From: Solibacteraceae bacterium
GTDB lineage: Bacteria; Acidobacteriota; Terriglobia; Bryobacterales; Bryobacteraceae
Assembly: GCA_026984795.1 (NCBI GenBank)
Contig: JALSRK010000073.1
Coordinates: forward strand, 124,001-188,000
DNA length: 64,000 nucleotides
Direction of reading: 5' to 3'
Shown in pieces: positions 30,406 through 39,243 of this stretch. Within the stretch, counting starts at the first letter, position 1; every line of letters begins with the position of its first letter. The notes beneath the pieces are model-generated. The model made no database searches. It was given only the letters and a program-made list of their open reading frames with translations, and was not told where the DNA came from. The position numbers were made by a program, and so were the translations under genes.

Positions 30406-32733
30406 ATGGAGGCAGAGCGCACGCAAACCGTAGCCAAACCCAAGATCAAGCGCACTCCGAAAGCGCCGCGGCAGAAGATGCCGTTGCTGGACCTCGAACG
30501 CCGGTGTTCGACGCCGGAGGAAGTGGCCCTGGGGTTCAACCTGGAACAGGCCAAGGCCGAGGCGCTGCGGTGCCTGTACTGCAAGGATCCCAAATGCATC
30601 GATGCGTGCCCGATCCACACCGACATCAAGGGGTTCATCGAGCGGATCGTCTATGACGATTTCGCCGGGGCCTACGATCTACTGGAAAGCACGAACCCGT
30701 TCCCCGGCATTTGCGGGCGCGTCTGCCAGCATGAGTTGTTTTGCGAGAAAGCATGCCTGTTGGGGGTGAAGCTGGAGCCGGTGGCCATCGGATCTCTGGA
30801 GAGATGGGTCGCCGACCACCACCGCAGCCAAGGCGATCCGGACCCGGCTCCGGAGATCCGGCCGAACGGGCTGAAGGTCGGCATGGTGGGCAGCGGCCCG
30901 GCGTCGCTGATCTGCGCCAACGATCTGGTGCGCAAGGGCTACCAGGTGACTGTCTTCGAGGCCCTGCACGAGTTGGGCGGCGTGCTCGCCTACGGCATCC
31001 CGCCCTTCCGGCTGCCGCGCAACATCATCGCCGGCGAGATCGATCGGCTGCGGGCGCTGGGCGTCGAGTTCAAGACCGACTTCATCGTCGGCAAGACGGC
31101 TACCCTCGACGAGCTGTTCGCCGAGGGCTACGCGGCGATCTTCCTGGGCACCGGCGCCGGCCTGCCGTGGATGCTGGGCATTCCGGGGGAGAACCTGATC
31201 GGCGTCTACACGGCCAACGAGTTCCTGACGCGCATCAACCTGATGCACGCCTACGACGAGAACGCTGACACGCCCGTGCATGTGGGCAAGCACACGGTGG
31301 TGGTGGGCGGCGGCAACTCGGCGATGGACGCCGCGCGGTGGGCCAAGCGCCTGGGCAGCGAGGTGACGATCCTCTACCGCCGCGGCCGCAAGGAGCTGAA
31401 GGCCCGGGCCGAGGAGATCGTCCACGCCGAGGAGGAAGGCGTCGTCTTCCACTTCCTGGCCGCCCCGGTGGCGCTCTACGGCGACGAGAAGGGATTCGTG
31501 CGGGAGATGGAGTGCATCCGGATGGAGCTGGGCGAGCCGGACGAGTCCGGCCGCAGGCGGCCCGTGCCGGTGGAAGGCTCCAACTTCCGCATCCCCGCCG
31601 ACACGGTGGTGGCGGCCATCGGCCAGGGCCCGAACCCGACCCTGCAGCGGGAGACGCCGCAACTGATCACCCAGCGGGGCAAGATCCAGATCGACACCAA
31701 GGCCAAGACGAGCATCGACGGCGTCTATGCCGGCGGCGATGTGGTTCGCGGCGGCTCCACGGTGATCCTGGCCATGCAGGACGGCCGCCGGGCGGCCCAG
31801 GCGATCGACGAGGCGCTGCGGGAGAAGTTCCCGGAGCATTTCCGCGGCGAGGCCCGGCCGCTTCCCGTGCAAGCGCCGAAGTCCGAGCCGCGGTTCCGCA
31901 TCCTGCGCCGGCGGGAGCTTTCGCCGGAGATCGTGCTGCTCGAGGTCCACGCGCCGGAGATCCAGAAGCACTGGAAACCCGGGCAGTTCGTCATCCTCCG
32001 GCCCAGAGCCGACAGCGAGCGCATCCCGCTCACCTTGGTGGGCGACAACGCCGAGCGCGGCTCGATCACCCTCATCGTCCAGGCCATCGGGGCCACCACG
32101 ATCGAGCTGGCGGCGATGCGCGAGGGCGAGTGCCTGGCGGACCTGTTGGGGCCCCTCGGAAAGGCCGGTCACATAGAAAACGTAGGAAATGTGATGTGCA
32201 TCGGCGGGGGCGTGGGCATCGCCGAGCTGCTGCCCGTAGCCCGGGCCTTCAAGAAGGCGGGCAACTACGTGGTCGCCATGTGCGGAGCCCGGTCGAAGGG
32301 GCAGATGATCCTCGACAAAGAGCTGCGCGAGTCGGTGGACGAAGTCCACTGGGCCACCGACGACGGCTCCTACGGCTTCCACGGCAACGTGGTCGAGTTG
32401 ATGCGCGACTGGAGGGAGAAAAACGGCCGGGAAATCAACGCTGCGCACGTCATCGGGCCGATTCCGATGATGCGCTTCGCCAGCGAGCTGACCCGGGAAT
32501 GGGGCGTGCCCACGGTGGCCAGCGTCAACCCGATCATGGTGGACGGCACCGGCATGTGCGGCGGCTGCCGCGTGACGGTGGGCGGCGAGGTGGTCTTCGC
32601 CTGCGTGGACGGTCCGGAGTTCGACGCCCACCAGGTCGATTTCGAGGAGCTGGCCCGCCGGACCCGAGCCTACGTGGACAAGGAACGGCGCGCTCTCGAA
32701 CGGCACGAGTGTATGATCGGGCTGGGACGGTGA
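30406..32733 (+). CDS. Fused NfnB-NfnA (SudA-SudB) ferredoxin:NAD(P)H oxidoreductase
   Basis: 775 residues joining two usually separate subunits. Residues 1 to about 485 are the GltD-like large subunit: Cys56, 59, 64, 68 and Cys103, 107, 113, 117 for two [4Fe-4S] clusters, VGMVGSGPASLICANDL (FAD), VVVGGGNSAMDAARWAKR (NADPH) and the final YAGGDVVRGG. From about 495 follows the ferredoxin-NADP reductase-like small subunit: WKPGQFVILRP, MCIGGGVGIAELLPVARAF, and the [2Fe-2S] motif with Asp713, Cys718, 721 and 733. NfnAB balances NADH, NADPH and ferredoxin by electron bifurcation; the sulfide dehydrogenase/glutamate synthase labels are alternatives. No catalytic GltB subunit is adjacent, which favours Nfn. 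Confidence 0.85.
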   Translation: MEAERTQTVAKPKIKRTPKAPRQKMPLLDLERRCSTPEEVALGFNLEQAKAEALRCLYCKDPKCIDACPIHTDIKGFIERIVYDDFAGAYDLLESTNPFPGICGRVCQHELFCEKACLLGVKLEPVAIGSLERWVADHHRSQGDPDPAPEIRPNGLKVGMVGSGPASLICANDLVRKGYQVTVFEALHELGGVLAYGIPPFRLPRNIIAGEIDRLRALGVEFKTDFIVGKTATLDELFAEGYAAIFLGTGAGLPWMLGIPGENLIGVYTANEFLTRINLMHAYDENADTPVHVGKHTVVVGGGNSAMDAARWAKRLGSEVTILYRRGRKELKARAEEIVHAEEEGVVFHFLAAPVALYGDEKGFVREMECIRMELGEPDESGRRRPVPVEGSNFRIPADTVVAAIGQGPNPTLQRETPQLITQRGKIQIDTKAKTSIDGVYAGGDVVRGGSTVILAMQDGRRAAQAIDEALREKFPEHFRGEARPLPVQAPKSEPRFRILRRRELSPEIVLLEVHAPEIQKHWKPGQFVILRPRADSERIPLTLVGDNAERGSITLIVQAIGATTIELAAMREGECLADLLGPLGKAGHIENVGNVMCIGGGVGIAELLPVARAFKKAGNYVVAMCGARSKGQMILDKELRESVDEVHWATDDGSYGFHGNVVELMRDWREKNGREINAAHVIGPIPMMRFASELTREWGVPTVASVNPIMVDGTGMCGGCRVTVGGEVVFACVDGPEFDAHQVDFEELARRTRAYVDKERRALERHECMIGLGR

Positions 32734-32814
32734 TCCCGGCCGCGGCGCGCTGATCCAGGACCGCTCGGCTCCTGGAGCCGCCGCATAGCCACGAAGATAT
32801 GGGATGGTCTTTCG

Positions 32815-32851
32815 GCCCTGGCGGCCTCGCGGCCGCTGGGGCTTTTTTCTT
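32815..32851 (+). terminator. Intrinsic terminator after the Nfn gene
   Basis: GCCCTGGCGGCC (32815-32826) pairs with GGCCGCTGGGGC (32831-32842), fully if two G-U pairs are allowed, around a TCGC loop. TTTTTTCTTT follows. It lies 80 bases after the Nfn stop and inside the only in-frame N-terminal extension of the next gene, supporting that gene's later start. Confidence 0.88.
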
Positions 32852-32891
32852 TCCAGCGCTGTTCTCCCGCCTGAAACTGGAGACGAGTTTC

Positions 32892-35153
32892 ATGAACACC
32901 GTGTCGATCGAGATCGGAGGCCGCCGCATCCCGGTTGGCGGCGGACACCTGGGCAAGCTCTACCGCGGCACCCGCTCGCCGGCCTTCGTGCTGGGCCGGA
33001 CGCTGCTGGCGCTCGAGGCCGGCGCGCCGGTGGGCAAGCTGCCGGCCTACCTTCCCCGGACGGCGGTCGCCGCCGCCCACGACATGGAGTTCGCCCCGCG
33101 GGCGATCCCGGGCCTGCGGCTGGTGGTGAAGGCCGGAGCGGCGGGCCGGCTCGAAGTTCGCCGCGCCGGCCGGACGCTGCCGGGCATCCCGGTCCGAAAC
33201 GGCGAGGCTGTCCGCGTGCCGGAGGGCTATGCCGCGGTGAGCGTTTCCCTCGAAGCCGCGGCGCGCTCGGCGTCCCGCATCCGGGGGGCCCTGGGGCCGG
33301 TGACGGCCGGTGAGCGGGCTGAGGGTACGGCCAGGGTCGTCGTCACGAATCACAAGCTGTTCCCTGAGACCGCTCCGGCCGAGGAAGCGCTGGCGGCGGC
33401 CTTTGCGCGCTTCATACTGCCCTTCGACATCGAAGGGATCGAGGGTTTGCAGGAGGGTGAGGCGTTCGCCTACGAGTTCCTTGGCTCGCTGGCGCTGGGC
33501 GCGGAAGGAGCGTGGGGGCTGTCGGGCATCCGGCTGGGAGCGGGGTCGCCGGCGGAGCTGGTGCGGGCCGTTTCTTCGGAGCTGGGCTCGGCGGTGGTGC
33601 GGCTCGAGCAAGGAGTCGAGCTGGGCGTCCGGGCTTCGGCCTCGTTCCGGCTGGCGGGAGCCTTCCGGATCGCCGTCCGCTGCCCGCTGCGCGGCGAAGC
33701 CTTCGGTGGCAAGCTGCTCATCAGCGTTGAGCGGGCGCGGCGCCGCGAGTGGAACGTCGCGGCTTCCGCGCGAGCGAAGCTGGGTCGCGTCCAGGCGCGC
33801 GTGGATGCAGATCCGGAGCAGTTGGCCGGCGCCGTGCTCGAACGGCTCGCCGCCCAAGCGCCACTCGCCGGGGAAGCGGCGGCCTGGATCCCGCCGGAGC
33901 TTCAGACGCGCATGAAACGGGCGGCGGAACGGTTCCTCCGCGAGACGAACCGGAGGCTCGAAGAGGCGGCCTCGCGGGCCAGCGGCACCCACGGGATCGC
34001 CTTCGCCACTGGGCGGCGCCGGGCCTCGCGGCTGTTGGCCGAATACGCCATCGACCCGGCCGTCTCCGGCGCCGTAGAAGAGGGCTACGCGCTGGCCGCC
34101 AAGGGCGACTTCTTCGGGGCGGCGCGGGCGCCGGGCGTCGAGCTGCTGCCCGGCTCGTTCCTCGAACGGGAGACGGCGAAGCACACGTGGCTGTCGCTGC
34201 GCCTGTTCGGGTTGGAGCGCCACAGCGCCCGGGAGTTCTTCCGGCGCTCGATCGTCAAGTATGCAGGCGGCGGGGAGTTCTCGATCCGCGACCGGCAAGG
34301 CCTGCGGCGTATTTCGGGGAAGAAGCGCAGCGTGGAGATCTTCTTTACGACGGCGGCGCGGCGCCGGAAGCGCGGGGAGCTCTCCGGCGCGGACGCGGAG
34401 CTTCATTTTGTTCTTACGGAGCGGACCCGGAAGGGCATCCGCCAGCTTGCGGCCTGCCTGGAGCTGCTGCTCGCCGGAGAGAGGGGTCGGGAGGTCGCGG
34501 CGCGGTTACGGCGGTTGGCGGAGCCCAAGTCCCGGCCGCCGGTGACGCTCGAGGCGGTCTTCCCGAGCGACGCCTGGCGGCGGCTCGAGGCCGATGACCC
34601 GGACTCGCGATCCCGCCGCCGCGACCGCCGCAACTGGGAGGCGTTCGTGCGCGCAGTGGACCGCATTCACCAAAGGGCGGGGTTCCGGGCCGAAGGGTTT
34701 CCGGACGCCGCCCAGTCCTACGATGCGTGGGCGCTGCACAATTTGGGAGCGCGGGGGGCGCGGGCCGGCTCGTTGCCGGACCGGCGCGACCGGGGCAACC
34801 CCAGCGTGGCGGCCGCCTGGCGCGGTCCGCTGGCGGCGATCCCCCGGGGCCTGCGTCCGCTGGCGGGGCTCTATCTGGACGCCGGCCGGCGGTTCCTGAA
34901 CCTGTGCGCCGAACTCCGGGAGCTGGCCGAAGCGGCGGACGAGACGGCCACCGAAGCCGGCTACGCCCGCCTGCAGGAGACGATCGGGGGCATCCTGCGC
35001 CGGGACGTGGCCGTGGCCTTCACCAAGTCGGCCGTGGCGGCGCTGTTCGAACTCGCCGGCGGCGCGTCCGCGGTTCTCGAAGCGGCCGACTGGGAAGAAG
35101 AAAGCGTGCGGATCCGCGTCGCCGCCCGCAGCGGGAAAGAACGGAACGCCTGA
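32892..35153 (+). CDS. Large uncharacterised protein
   Basis: 753 residues of no family I recognise. There is no signal peptide and no transmembrane helix. It is rich in Ala, Arg, Glu and Leu. The N-terminal 100 residues look beta-rich (TVSIEIGGRRIPVGGGHLG). The middle alternates helices and strands, with two basic stretches (FFTTAARRRKRGEL, DDPDSRSRRRDRRNWEAFVR). The C-terminal 150 residues are helical. GGAG nine bases upstream of the ATG supports the start, and the terminator at 32815-32851 excludes the longer in-frame extension. It stands alone between the Nfn gene and a convergent thioredoxin gene. Confidence 0.65.
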   Translation: MNTVSIEIGGRRIPVGGGHLGKLYRGTRSPAFVLGRTLLALEAGAPVGKLPAYLPRTAVAAAHDMEFAPRAIPGLRLVVKAGAAGRLEVRRAGRTLPGIPVRNGEAVRVPEGYAAVSVSLEAAARSASRIRGALGPVTAGERAEGTARVVVTNHKLFPETAPAEEALAAAFARFILPFDIEGIEGLQEGEAFAYEFLGSLALGAEGAWGLSGIRLGAGSPAELVRAVSSELGSAVVRLEQGVELGVRASASFRLAGAFRIAVRCPLRGEAFGGKLLISVERARRREWNVAASARAKLGRVQARVDADPEQLAGAVLERLAAQAPLAGEAAAWIPPELQTRMKRAAERFLRETNRRLEEAASRASGTHGIAFATGRRRASRLLAEYAIDPAVSGAVEEGYALAAKGDFFGAARAPGVELLPGSFLERETAKHTWLSLRLFGLERHSAREFFRRSIVKYAGGGEFSIRDRQGLRRISGKKRSVEIFFTTAARRRKRGELSGADAELHFVLTERTRKGIRQLAACLELLLAGERGREVAARLRRLAEPKSRPPVTLEAVFPSDAWRRLEADDPDSRSRRRDRRNWEAFVRAVDRIHQRAGFRAEGFPDAAQSYDAWALHNLGARGARAGSLPDRRDRGNPSVAAAWRGPLAAIPRGLRPLAGLYLDAGRRFLNLCAELRELAEAADETATEAGYARLQETIGGILRRDVAVAFTKSAVAALFELAGGASAVLEAADWEEESVRIRVAARSGKERNA

Positions 35154-35160
35154 TTGCGCC

Positions 35161-35180
35161 GGGCGCCCGCCCCGGCGCCC
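35161..35180. terminator. GC hairpin between convergent genes
   Basis: GGGCGCC (35161-35167) and GGCGCCC (35174-35180) form a perfect seven-base stem with a six-base loop, filling the gap between two convergent stops. No U-tract. Confidence 0.4.
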
Positions 35181-36092
35181 TTACAGCAGCGCCTTCACTT
35201 TCGGGGCCAGCTCTTCGTAGGAGAGGTTGCCCGGATGGTAGAGCCGCACCACGCCTTCCCGGTCCACCAGCACCAGCGTCGGCGTCGTCGAGGAGCCGTA
35301 GCGGACGAAGTTCTCGCGGCTCACCGGCACCGGAGCGTCGCCCAGCTCGGCGTAGTGCCGGCGGCGGACTTCGTCGATGTAGGCGAGTTCCTCTTCCGGC
35401 CCGGCGTCGCGGCCCCCGGCGACGTAGCCGTAGCGCCGGGTCGGCGCGATGATGACGAGGCCTTGCGGGCCGAACTCCCGCTTCAGGCGGGCGAGCGCCG
35501 GCACTTCGTCTTTGCAGTCCGGGCACCAGTGGGCCCAGAAGAACAGCAGCAACACTTTGCCTTTGAGCTTCTCGAGGGGCATCGGCGGCGGGCCGACGTA
35601 TTCGTCGAGGGCCAGAGGCGGGGCCGGCTTGCCCTCGAGGGTAAGCAGATTGAAGTTCTTCCGAATGCGGGTCTCGATGGGCGTGCCGCGCCAGCGTTCC
35701 AGCTCCTCGGTGAGGAACGCCACCGCTTCAGAACGTTCGTCCCGCGCCGCCATCACGTGGGCCTGCACTTCGATGGAAGCGCCCAGGGCGGTGCGCAGAT
35801 TGCGGTCGTCTTTGAGACTGCGGCCTTCGAGCAGCCGCAAGGCGAGCTCCCGGGCTTCCCGGGCGGCCGTCTCGGCGAGGGCGTAGTCCTTCGTCTTCAG
35901 CGCGCCGCGGGCCAGCCAGGAGACGGCGGCGGCCAGCTCCGGCGTCTCGCCTTCCTTGTTCTTGTACTGCTCGATCAACTGCCGGGCCCGAGTGAAGCCG
36001 CCCCCGTCCAGCGCCGCGCGTACGTCTCTGACGATGGCTCCATACGCCGTCACGGTGGCCAACAGGCCGGCCGCCACCAGCCGAATCCTCAT
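35181..36092 (-). CDS. TlpA/ResA-like thioredoxin-domain protein, exported
   Basis: 303 residues. A signal peptide (MRIRLVAAGLLATVTAYGA) and a helical region of about 120 residues with TPR-like character precede a thioredoxin fold. The redox site is WAHWCPDCKDEVPAL (Cys190 and Cys193), with the cis-proline loop YGSSTTPTLVLVD. It probably reduces or oxidises extracytoplasmic disulfides. AGGAGG with nine bases to this ATG picks the start; two ATGs further upstream are too close to or before that site. Confidence 0.85.
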   Translation of the reverse strand: MRIRLVAAGLLATVTAYGAIVRDVRAALDGGGFTRARQLIEQYKNKEGETPELAAAVSWLARGALKTKDYALAETAAREARELALRLLEGRSLKDDRNLRTALGASIEVQAHVMAARDERSEAVAFLTEELERWRGTPIETRIRKNFNLLTLEGKPAPPLALDEYVGPPPMPLEKLKGKVLLLFFWAHWCPDCKDEVPALARLKREFGPQGLVIIAPTRRYGYVAGGRDAGPEEELAYIDEVRRRHYAELGDAPVPVSRENFVRYGSSTTPTLVLVDREGVVRLYHPGNLSYEELAPKVKALL

Positions 36093-36154
36093 CGGTCGCA
36101 TCCCTCCTGTCATTGCGATCTGCATCCCCGCAGGCTGATTCGAGCTTCCCCGGC

Positions 36155-37039
36155 CTACGGATCGATCCCCTTCAGGTATTCGCGGAACGAGGCGCCGAGG
36201 TCATCCCGCTTCAAGGCGAACTCCACCGTCGCCTTCAGGAAGCCGAGCTTGTCGCCGGCGTCGTAACGCTTGCCCTCGAAGCGGTAGCCGTAGATCGGAC
36301 GGTTGCGTAGCAGGTGGCGCAAGGCGTCGGTGAGCTGGATCTCGCCGCCGGCCCCGGGTCCGATGCTCTCGATCGATTCGAAGATCTCCGGCGTGAGCAC
36401 GTAGCGGCCGATGATGGCCAGCCGGGACGGAGCTTTCGATGGCTCGGGCTTCTCCACCAGGTTCCGGATCCGGTAAAGGCGGTCGCTCGTGCCGTGGTGT
36501 TCCACGGGCTCCGCATCGACGATGCCGTAAGCCGGGACCTGCTCCTCGGGCACCTCCATCAAGGCTACTACGGAAGCCCCATAGAACTCATAGACGTCGA
36601 GCAACTGGCGCAGGCAGGGCGTTTCGGCGTCGATGACGTCGTCGGAAAGCACCACCGCGAAGGGCTCGTTGCCCACCAGCTCCCGCGCCCGCAGCACGGC
36701 GTGGCCCAGTCCCAGGGCCTCCTTCTGCCGCACGTAGGCGACGTTGATCATGTCGGAGATGGCCCGGACGATGGCCAGCAGGTCGTCCTTGCCCTTCTGT
36801 TCCAGGGTGTGCTCCAGCTCAAAGCTGACGTCGAAGTGGTCTTCGATGCTGCTCTTGTTCCGGCCGGTGACGATCAGGATGTTCTGGACGCCGGAGTGGA
36901 TAGCCTCCTCGACGCCGTACTGGATCAAGGGCTTGTCCACCAGCGGGAGCATCTCCTTGGGCTGGGCCTTGGTGGCCGGCAGAAACCGCGTGCCGAGCCC
37001 CGCCGCCGGGAAGACGGCCTTGCGCACTTTGGGGATCAT
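36155..37039 (-). CDS. galU: UTP-glucose-1-phosphate uridylyltransferase (copy 2)
   Basis: 294 residues with AVFPAAGLGTRFLPATKAQP, KEMLPLVDKPLIQYGVEEA, VTGRNKSSIEDHFDVSFELE and VVLSDDVID. The C-terminus has GGEIQLTDALRHLL and RYDAGDKLGFLKATVEFALK. This is closer to the classical bacterial GalU than copy 1. An ATG three codons upstream exists, but TACAAT (37052-37047) ends seven bases before the chosen ATG and overlaps the upstream one, so I prefer the shorter form. Both copies would make UDP-glucose. Confidence 0.94.
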   Translation of the reverse strand: MIPKVRKAVFPAAGLGTRFLPATKAQPKEMLPLVDKPLIQYGVEEAIHSGVQNILIVTGRNKSSIEDHFDVSFELEHTLEQKGKDDLLAIVRAISDMINVAYVRQKEALGLGHAVLRARELVGNEPFAVVLSDDVIDAETPCLRQLLDVYEFYGASVVALMEVPEEQVPAYGIVDAEPVEHHGTSDRLYRIRNLVEKPEPSKAPSRLAIIGRYVLTPEIFESIESIGPGAGGEIQLTDALRHLLRNRPIYGYRFEGKRYDAGDKLGFLKATVEFALKRDDLGASFREYLKGIDP

Positions 37040-37046
37040 CTTTTTC

Positions 37047-37052
37047 ATTGTA
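37047..37052 (-). promoter_or_regulatory. -10-like box of galU copy 2
   Basis: TACAAT, seven bases before the ATG at 37039; no ribosome site. Divergent from the sulfatase promoter. Confidence 0.4.
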
Positions 37053-37123
37053 GTGGCTGCGCCCCGCTCGCCATGCGTTTCCAAGAGCTGCTCCGGGTTG
37101 TAGCCGCTCCGGCGGCGCCGTCA

Positions 37124-37129
37124 TACAAT
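37124..37129 (+). promoter_or_regulatory. -10-like box of the sulfatase gene
   Basis: TACAAT, nine bases before the ATG at 37139; no ribosome site. Confidence 0.4.
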
Positions 37130-37138
37130 GGCATCACG

Positions 37139-38536
37139 ATGACGCGCATGACCCGCCGCACCTTCCTTGCCGGCGCGGCCGCCCCGGCGATCCTCCGGGG
37201 TAAGCGCCGCACCAACGTCGTCTTCATCATGACCGACGATCACGGGGCCTGGGCTACGGGCGCCTACGGCTGCCCCGAGATCCAGACGCCGAACATCGAC
37301 CGCCTGGCCGCGGGCGGCGCCCGCTTTACCCGCGCCTACGCCTGTACGCCGGTATGCTCGCCTTCGCGCATGACCTACATGACCGGGCGGCTGCCTTCGC
37401 ACCACCACGTACAGGACTGGCTGCGGCCGGTGGACAGCTACGGCGAGCGGTCGCGCTTCTGGCTCGCCGGCCATCCGACGTGGTCAGAACCTCTCGCGCG
37501 GGCCGGCTACGTGCTGGGAATGAGCGGCAAGTGGCACATGGGCCACGACGAGCAGGCCCAGGCCGGCTTCACTTGGTGGAACACCGTGCCTGGGGGCGGC
37601 GGCACGTACAAGAATCCGGTCTTCGTGAAGAATGGACGGCGCACACCCACGAGGGGCTACAAGACCGACCTGGTCGGCGACGGCGCTCTCGAGTTCCTGG
37701 CCCGCGCCGCCGGCCGGCCGTTCGTCCTCTACGTGCCTTTTTACGCACCCCACACGCCGTACAACTACCAGCCGGAGCGTTACCGGCGGCCCTATGAGAA
37801 TGGCCGGTTCCCCTGCTTTCCCGACGAGCCGAGGCACCCGTGGCAGAACCCCTCGCTCAACCGGCTCTTCCACAGCCGCGACGCCAAGCAGGCCTATTCG
37901 GCTCTGATCACCGGCATGGACCACAACGTGGGCCGCATCGTCCGGTTCCTGGAGCAGACCGGCCAGCGCGACAACACGCTGATCGTCTTCACCGCCGACC
38001 AGGGCTGGAACGCCGGACATCACGGCGTCTGGGGCAAGGGCAACGGAACGATTCCTTTCAACATGTTCGAGGAGTCGATCCGGGTGCCGATGATCTGGAA
38101 CCATCCCGGCGAGATCGCCCCGGGGCAGACGCTCGATCCCCTCGTCTCGAACTACGACTTCCTGCCGACGATCCTCGACTATCTGGGCGTACCGGCGCCC
38201 GAAGACCCGAAGCGCGTGGGCCGGAGCTACGCGGCCTGGCTGCGGGGCGAGAGGCCGGAATGGCGCCGGAGGCTCTACTTCGAGTACTGCTACGTCCGGG
38301 CGGTGCGGACGGAGAACCTGAAATACATCGAGCGCACCCGCGAGTGGCCGAGCGAACTCTACGACCTGGAAGCCGATCCGGGCGAAAAGGTCAACCGGAT
38401 CGACGACCCCGCCTACGCCCGGCGGCTGGCGGCGCTCCGCAAGGACCTGGAAGGCTTCTTCCGCCGGGCGGGCGCTCCGCCTCTGGAAGAATGGAAGTCG
38501 ACGACCACCCAGCACTTGACCGTCTACCGCCGCTGA
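37139..38536 (+). CDS. Tat-exported sulfatase
   Basis: 465 residues. A Tat-type leader (MTRRTFLAGAAAPAIL) is followed by the type I sulfatase core. NVVFIMTDDHGAWATG supplies calcium ligands. TPVCSPSRMTYMTGRLPSHH has Cys73 in the CxPSR motif that is converted to formylglycine. Later come GKWHMGHD, LIVFTADQGWNAGHHG and a C-terminal ELYDLEADPGEKVN strand. It removes sulfate esters from an unknown substrate, often a polysaccharide. No sulfatase-modifying enzyme lies nearby. Confidence 0.93.
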   Translation: MTRMTRRTFLAGAAAPAILRGKRRTNVVFIMTDDHGAWATGAYGCPEIQTPNIDRLAAGGARFTRAYACTPVCSPSRMTYMTGRLPSHHHVQDWLRPVDSYGERSRFWLAGHPTWSEPLARAGYVLGMSGKWHMGHDEQAQAGFTWWNTVPGGGGTYKNPVFVKNGRRTPTRGYKTDLVGDGALEFLARAAGRPFVLYVPFYAPHTPYNYQPERYRRPYENGRFPCFPDEPRHPWQNPSLNRLFHSRDAKQAYSALITGMDHNVGRIVRFLEQTGQRDNTLIVFTADQGWNAGHHGVWGKGNGTIPFNMFEESIRVPMIWNHPGEIAPGQTLDPLVSNYDFLPTILDYLGVPAPEDPKRVGRSYAAWLRGERPEWRRRLYFEYCYVRAVRTENLKYIERTREWPSELYDLEADPGEKVNRIDDPAYARRLAALRKDLEGFFRRAGAPPLEEWKSTTTQHLTVYRR

Positions 38537-38555
38537 GGTTCTACGATAGTCGTTT

Positions 38556-39194
38556 ATGCGCCTGCGCTTGATGGCCGCCGTGGGGATCCTCGCGTTCCCT
38601 CTCAGTGCCGCTGATTTCCTTGCCGAAGGCGCAACCGTGCTCCACTTGCGGCCGGCGCCCCGCTGGGAGGCGACCTTGTACACCCGCGGCCGGTACAACT
38701 TCGAGAGACAACGCTGGGCCGACCTGAGCGTCTCGCCAGGAGTGAGTTACCGGATCCACCCGGCGGTCTCGCTCAAGGGGGCCTTTTATTTCACCTCATA
38801 TGAGTTTTTTCCTGGTAAACGGACGATGATCTATCGCCCGTTCGCCGCTGTAGAACCCGAAGTGCGGATGGCGGCGCTGACCCTGGCGGCGCGCACGCGG
38901 GTAGAACGCTTTTTCATTGCCGGAGGGTTGCCCGATTTCAACCGTTTCCGCCAACGCTTCCGGGTTTCGGGACATGGCGCGTGGGCGCCTTACGCGTTCG
39001 TCGAAGTGTATTTCACCGCCCATGGGTTCACCCGGACGCGCTATGCCGCCGGTGTGGTGCACAGGCTTTACGGCGCCCACGAGATCGAGTTCAGCTATTA
39101 CTACGAGCGCTCCCGTTTCACCGGACAGGGGCTGCGCCATATCGTCCGCACGGTCGTGCACTTGCACTTCGGCGGGCCGCAGGAGGGCGATTGA
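38556..39194 (+). CDS. DUF2490-like outer-membrane beta-barrel protein
   Basis: 212 residues. A signal peptide (MRLRLMAAVGILAFPLSAAD) precedes alternating beta-strands with aromatic girdles typical of a small barrel. Examples are WEATLYTRGRYNFERQRWAD, PGVSYRIHPAVSLKGAFYF, WAPYAFVEVYF, RTRYAAGVVHRL and EIEFSYYYERSRF. DUF2490 proteins have this strand order and size. TACGAT eight bases before the ATG suggests its own promoter despite the short gap after the sulfatase. The function is unknown. Confidence 0.65.
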   Translation: MRLRLMAAVGILAFPLSAADFLAEGATVLHLRPAPRWEATLYTRGRYNFERQRWADLSVSPGVSYRIHPAVSLKGAFYFTSYEFFPGKRTMIYRPFAAVEPEVRMAALTLAARTRVERFFIAGGLPDFNRFRQRFRVSGHGAWAPYAFVEVYFTAHGFTRTRYAAGVVHRLYGAHEIEFSYYYERSRFTGQGLRHIVRTVVHLHFGGPQEGD

Positions 39195-39228
39195 CGGCGC
39201 CCGAGCCGGGGCGGCGAATTGCGGGCGA

Positions 39229-39234
39229 TATAAT
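39229..39234 (+). promoter_or_regulatory. Consensus -10 box of the aminotransferase gene
   Basis: TATAAT, nine bases before the ATG at 39244, placing transcription start at or next to the start codon. No Shine-Dalgarno is present. Confidence 0.5.
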
Positions 39235-39243
39235 GGCACAGTT

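Noticed and set aside
30679-32706. 675-codon minus-strand frame opposite the Nfn fusion
   Set aside because: Antisense of a gene with many conserved cofactor motifs; no sense of its own.
39191-39234. TTGACG as a -35 element for the TATAAT at 39229
   Set aside because: The spacing is 32 bases, far too long for a normal promoter; only the -10 was kept.
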